Part shown: in pieces, positions 7,107 to 8,607 of the stretch
Position numbering within the stretch: position 1 is the stretch's first letter
Layout: each line of letters opens with the position of its first letter
Position numbers and translations under genes: made by a program
Notes under the pieces: model-generated
The model's input: only the letters and a program-made list of their open reading frames with translations
Databases searched by the model: none
What the model was told of the DNA's origin: nothing
Origin: ZC4RG29 sp964521255
Lineage (GTDB): Bacteria > Bacteroidota > Bacteroidia > Cytophagales > Cyclobacteriaceae
Reading direction: 5' to 3'
Assembly: GCA_964521255.1 (NCBI GenBank)
Contig: CAZFRM010000052.1
Coordinates: forward strand, 1 to 8,607
DNA: 8,607 bases

Positions 7107-7649
7107 ATGATTGTTGAGTATGATTTTAGTAAAGATGATCTGATTGAATATCATTTTATAAAAACTAAAAGTAAAAGAATTAATTTGATTGGTGGACTAC
7201 TCGTCTCAATCATATTTTGTGTAATTGGAATTGGCTTAATCTTAATGAGCTTTGTCGTTCAAAATTACAATTTTTTATGCCTTGCTTTTGGAATCTCATT
7301 TATAGTTTTTTCATTTCAAAAGTCGGACTTAAGAAAAAATATTAAGAATGATTTCGATAAACTTGAGCGACAAGGAAAGCTGAACCATTATTTCGGAAAA
7401 ATACGTTTGGAAGTTCAAGATGATACGTTACTTCTTAGCGACAAGGTTAGTGAGTTAAAGATTTTAGGGACTGCTATAACTGATTTAGGTATCAAAGGGA
7501 ATTGCATTGTAATAGAGTTTGGATTAAATTCCCTACTTATACCAATAAGAAATTTTAAGGTTGGACAAGAAATGAATGAATTTCTGGAAAAGATTAAATC
7601 AGCGACAAATCTATCGACTCGAAGTTCAATCAAGATAACTGGTAAATGA
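7107..7649 (+). CDS. YcxB-like membrane protein
   Basis: This is a 180-residue protein. A short charged N-terminus (EYDFSKDDLIEYHFIKTKSK) is followed by two membrane segments at about 26-48 and 53-70. A lysine-rich stretch comes next, then a C-terminal beta-rich soluble domain (95-168) ending in LLIPIRNF----EMNEFLEKI. This order, and the final 'IP-R-F---E---FL' pattern, match the YcxB-like family of small membrane proteins, whose function is not known. ATG 7107 overlaps a two-codon frame (ATGCAATGA, 7102-7110), and no Shine-Dalgarno is present. The gene is AT-rich, sits alone between elements 2 and 3, and so looks like a single-gene cassette. Unlike the MutS-like cassette, its two ends (7058-7070 and about 7666-7678) are only weakly complementary. 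Family assignment is moderate. Confidence 0.8.
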   Translation: MIVEYDFSKDDLIEYHFIKTKSKRINLIGGLLVSIIFCVIGIGLILMSFVVQNYNFLCLAFGISFIVFSFQKSDLRKNIKNDFDKLERQGKLNHYFGKIRLEVQDDTLLLSDKVSELKILGTAITDLGIKGNCIVIEFGLNSLLIPIRNFKVGQEMNEFLEKIKSATNLSTRSSIKITGK

Positions 7650-7677
7650 TTAAATGGAATCTCACATTCTGCCAATA

Positions 7678-7753
7678 CTATAAGTCATGCCGGAACGATT
7701 GATATTTAGTTTTGATAATTTAGTGTGCCGGCACGTCTTATAGCCAAACGTTG
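7678..7753 (+). repeat. Element 3: short imperfect palindrome, attC-like
   Basis: Arms CTATAAGTCATGCCGG (7678-7693) and CCGGCACGTCTTATAG (7728-7743) are complementary at 14 of 16 positions around a 34-base AT-rich spacer. The right arm runs into TAGCCAAACGTTG (7741-7753), identical to the exit of element 1 at 154-166. It lacks the GTCACGGTGGACA block of elements 1 and 2, so it is a shorter version. It separates the YcxB-like gene from the toxin-antitoxin pair. Confidence 0.7.
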
Positions 7754-7773
7754 CACACCATTTTTTCGGACAG

Positions 7774-7813
7774 ACTTCAAGTTTGAAGTAATAACAGAAA
7801 AATCTTAACTTCG
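7774..7813 (+). promoter_or_regulatory. Promoter and operator-like palindrome of the TA pair
   Basis: ACTTCAA (7774-7780) and TTGAAGT (7783-7789) form a perfect inverted repeat with a 2-base centre. It contains a TTTG (7782-7785) that can serve as the -33 element. TAACTTCG (7806-7813) follows after 20 bases and matches the Bacteroidota -7 pattern TAnnTTTG at seven of eight positions. The palindrome covering -33 is a natural site for repression by the antitoxin. The sequence match is seen; the regulation is inferred. Confidence 0.5.
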
Positions 7814-7831
7814 GACAAATTACATTAAACG

Positions 7832-8035
7832 ATGTTAGTAGAACGGACAACCAAAGAAGTGATAATCAGACTACCTGCTTCGGTAGACACAGAAGACTTG
7901 CAAGACTTTTTGAATTATGCACGTTACAAGGAGTTGACTGCCACATTTAAGACAGACCAAAAGGAAGTAGATAAACTTGCTACTGAAATAAATACAAAAT
8001 GGTGGACTAAAAACAGAAGCAAATTGATTAAATGA
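7832..8035 (+). CDS. Antitoxin of a PIN-type toxin-antitoxin pair
   Basis: This is a 67-residue protein with a beta-strand start (VERTTKEVIIRLPASVDTED), a helix (LQDFLNYARYKELTA) and a charged C-terminal tail ending WWTKNRSKLIK. This shape is usual for small antitoxins paired with PIN ribonucleases in Bacteroidota: an N-terminal DNA-binding or dimer part, and a tail that wraps the toxin. The stop codon overlaps the toxin start by four bases (ATGA, 8032-8035), so the two are translationally coupled. It lies 79 bases downstream of element 3 and has its own candidate promoter. It appears intact although its partner is not. The role rests mainly on gene order and toxin identity. Confidence 0.75.
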   Translation: MLVERTTKEVIIRLPASVDTEDLQDFLNYARYKELTATFKTDQKEVDKLATEINTKWWTKNRSKLIK

Positions 8036-8259
8036 AAATAATCGTTGACACAAACATTGTTTTTAGTACCATTCTAAATTCTAACAGCCGTATTGGGAAA
8101 ATTATTCTAAACGCTAAAGGACATTTCCAATTTTTTACCTGCAACTATCTGCGGACAGAAATCCAACGACATCGGAACAAATTGTTGAAGTTAACCAAAT
8201 TGACAGAAAACAATTTATCTGATCGGCTGACAATTACCCGACACAAACTTTTGGTCTGA
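8032..8259 (+). pseudogene. PIN-domain toxin, C-terminally truncated
   Basis: The start is a clear PIN ribonuclease: MKIIVDTNIVFSTILNSNSR holds the first metal-binding Asp (Asp6), and YLRTEIQRHR carries the acidic Glu43. PIN toxins of this type run to about 130-140 residues and need further Asp residues in the second half. This frame ends after 75 residues, and the last dozen or so (DRLTITRHKLLV) do not resemble the family. Neither other forward frame restores a PIN C-terminus downstream, so this looks like a deletion or replacement rather than a single-base frameshift. The product should lack RNase activity. The start overlaps the antitoxin stop. Identity is firm for the first 60 residues. 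Confidence 0.8.
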
Positions 8260-8388
8260 GTAAAATAATACAGCCAAATGACATGCCACTGTTTCTAATT
8301 CTTTAAGTTGAAAATAAATTTCAAATAAATTTGCGCAACCAATTAATTGCATTTATATTTGCAACCACTTAATTGCACATAGATACAA
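8260..8388 (+). promoter_or_regulatory. ArsR promoter with twin 17-base operator repeats
   Basis: TTG (8331-8333), a 20-base spacer, and TATATTTG (8354-8361) give an exact match to the Bacteroidota promoter pattern TTG-N17-23-TAnnTTTG. Two near-identical repeats, GCAACCAATTAATTGCA (8335-8351) and GCAACCACTTAATTGCA (8361-8377), differ at one base and start 26 bases apart. One fills the spacer and the other starts on the last base of the -7 box and covers the likely start site. Each has partial dyad symmetry (TGCAA/TTGCA), as expected for a dimeric ArsR repressor. Negative autoregulation is inferred. Positions 8260-8330 hold nothing I recognise. Confidence 0.7.
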
Positions 8389-8559
8389 ATGGAAGCACGG
8401 AGAGATGTTTTTCAAGCAATAGCCGACCCGACACGTAGGGCAATTTTGTTATTGATTGCAGCCCAGTCAATGACACCGAATGCAATTGCAGAAGAATTTC
8501 ACACCAGCAGACAAGCGGTTTCAAAGCATATTCAAATTCTTACAGAATGTGAACTGTAA
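8389..8559 (+). pseudogene. ArsR-family regulator, truncated after the DNA-binding helix
   Basis: The 56 residues begin MEARRDVFQAIADPTRRAIL, the classic ArsR start. They include the winged-helix recognition region TSRQAVSKHIQIL (39-51) and stop at TECEL followed by TAA (8557). Members are normally about 100-110 residues, with a beta wing and a C-terminal dimer helix that are missing here. The frame after the stop does not resume ArsR sequence before the window edge (8607). Another frame is open across 8552-8607 but does not look like an ArsR C-terminus. The break could be an insertion of other DNA at about 8556. The SRQAVSKH pattern is common in Bacteroidota ArsR proteins next to SRPBCC/AHSA1 genes; no such neighbour is visible. 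Confidence 0.75.
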
Positions 8560-8607
8560 GCACCCGACCAAGTACATTAGGGGCAAATTACTTCCTGCGG
8601 TAGCAGA

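Noticed and set aside
8200..8580. Shared junction sequence at the breaks of the PIN and ArsR genes (ACCCGAC in both)
   Set aside because: Only seven bases match, with no extended similarity; chance is the simpler explanation.

Overview
The window looks like accessory chromosomal DNA from a member of the Bacteroidota, probably Cytophagales-like. The grounds are an AT-rich, lysine-rich background, genes without Shine-Dalgarno sequences, promoters that fit the Bacteroidota pattern (TTG, about 20 bases, then TAnnTTTG), a large Tricorn-type S41 protease, and a PIN toxin/antitoxin pair of a type common in that phylum. The assignment is inference, because there is no rRNA or other marker gene.

Layout. 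Positions 1-229 hold no gene but contain two small hairpins and a long imperfect palindrome (element 1, 51-168). Next is a membrane-anchored MutS-family ATPase (230-1882) whose 5' leader and 3' end are complementary over 18 bases (16 match). A DUF4259-like hypothetical protein follows directly (1931-2821). Positions 2835-3010 look like the 3' end of a group II intron on the minus strand (domain V and VI hairpins), abutting a membrane-protein gene whose 5' part appears truncated or frameshifted (about 2980-3403). A bidirectional terminator (3436-3462) separates this from a 1090-residue Tricorn-like protease on the minus strand (3484-6756). That gene is visibly more GC-rich than its neighbours and looks like a resident housekeeping-type gene. 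To its right lie element 2 (6905-7070), a YcxB-like membrane protein (7107-7649), element 3 (7678-7753), an antitoxin with a truncated PIN toxin (7832-8259), and a broken ArsR-family regulator that keeps a well-formed promoter with twin operator-like repeats (8329-8559).

The most interesting feature is the architecture of the accessory genes. Three imperfect palindromes of roughly 75-170 bases each sit just upstream of a plus-strand gene. Elements 1 and 3 share a 13-base exit motif, TAGCCAAACGTTG. Elements 1 and 2 share a 13-base internal motif, GTCACGGTGGACA. Around the MutS-like gene the two cassette ends are complementary, as in an integron gene cassette, yet the core sequences do not fit the classical attC consensus and no integrase gene is visible. 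A Bacteroidota cassette system using non-canonical attC-like folded sites is the leading hypothesis. A family of immobile or MITE/REP-like palindromes is the main alternative.

Several genes here are damaged: the PIN toxin, the ArsR regulator, the membrane protein at 2980-3403, and the group II intron, of which only the 3' end remains. This fits a region of frequent gain and decay on both sides of one stable gene.
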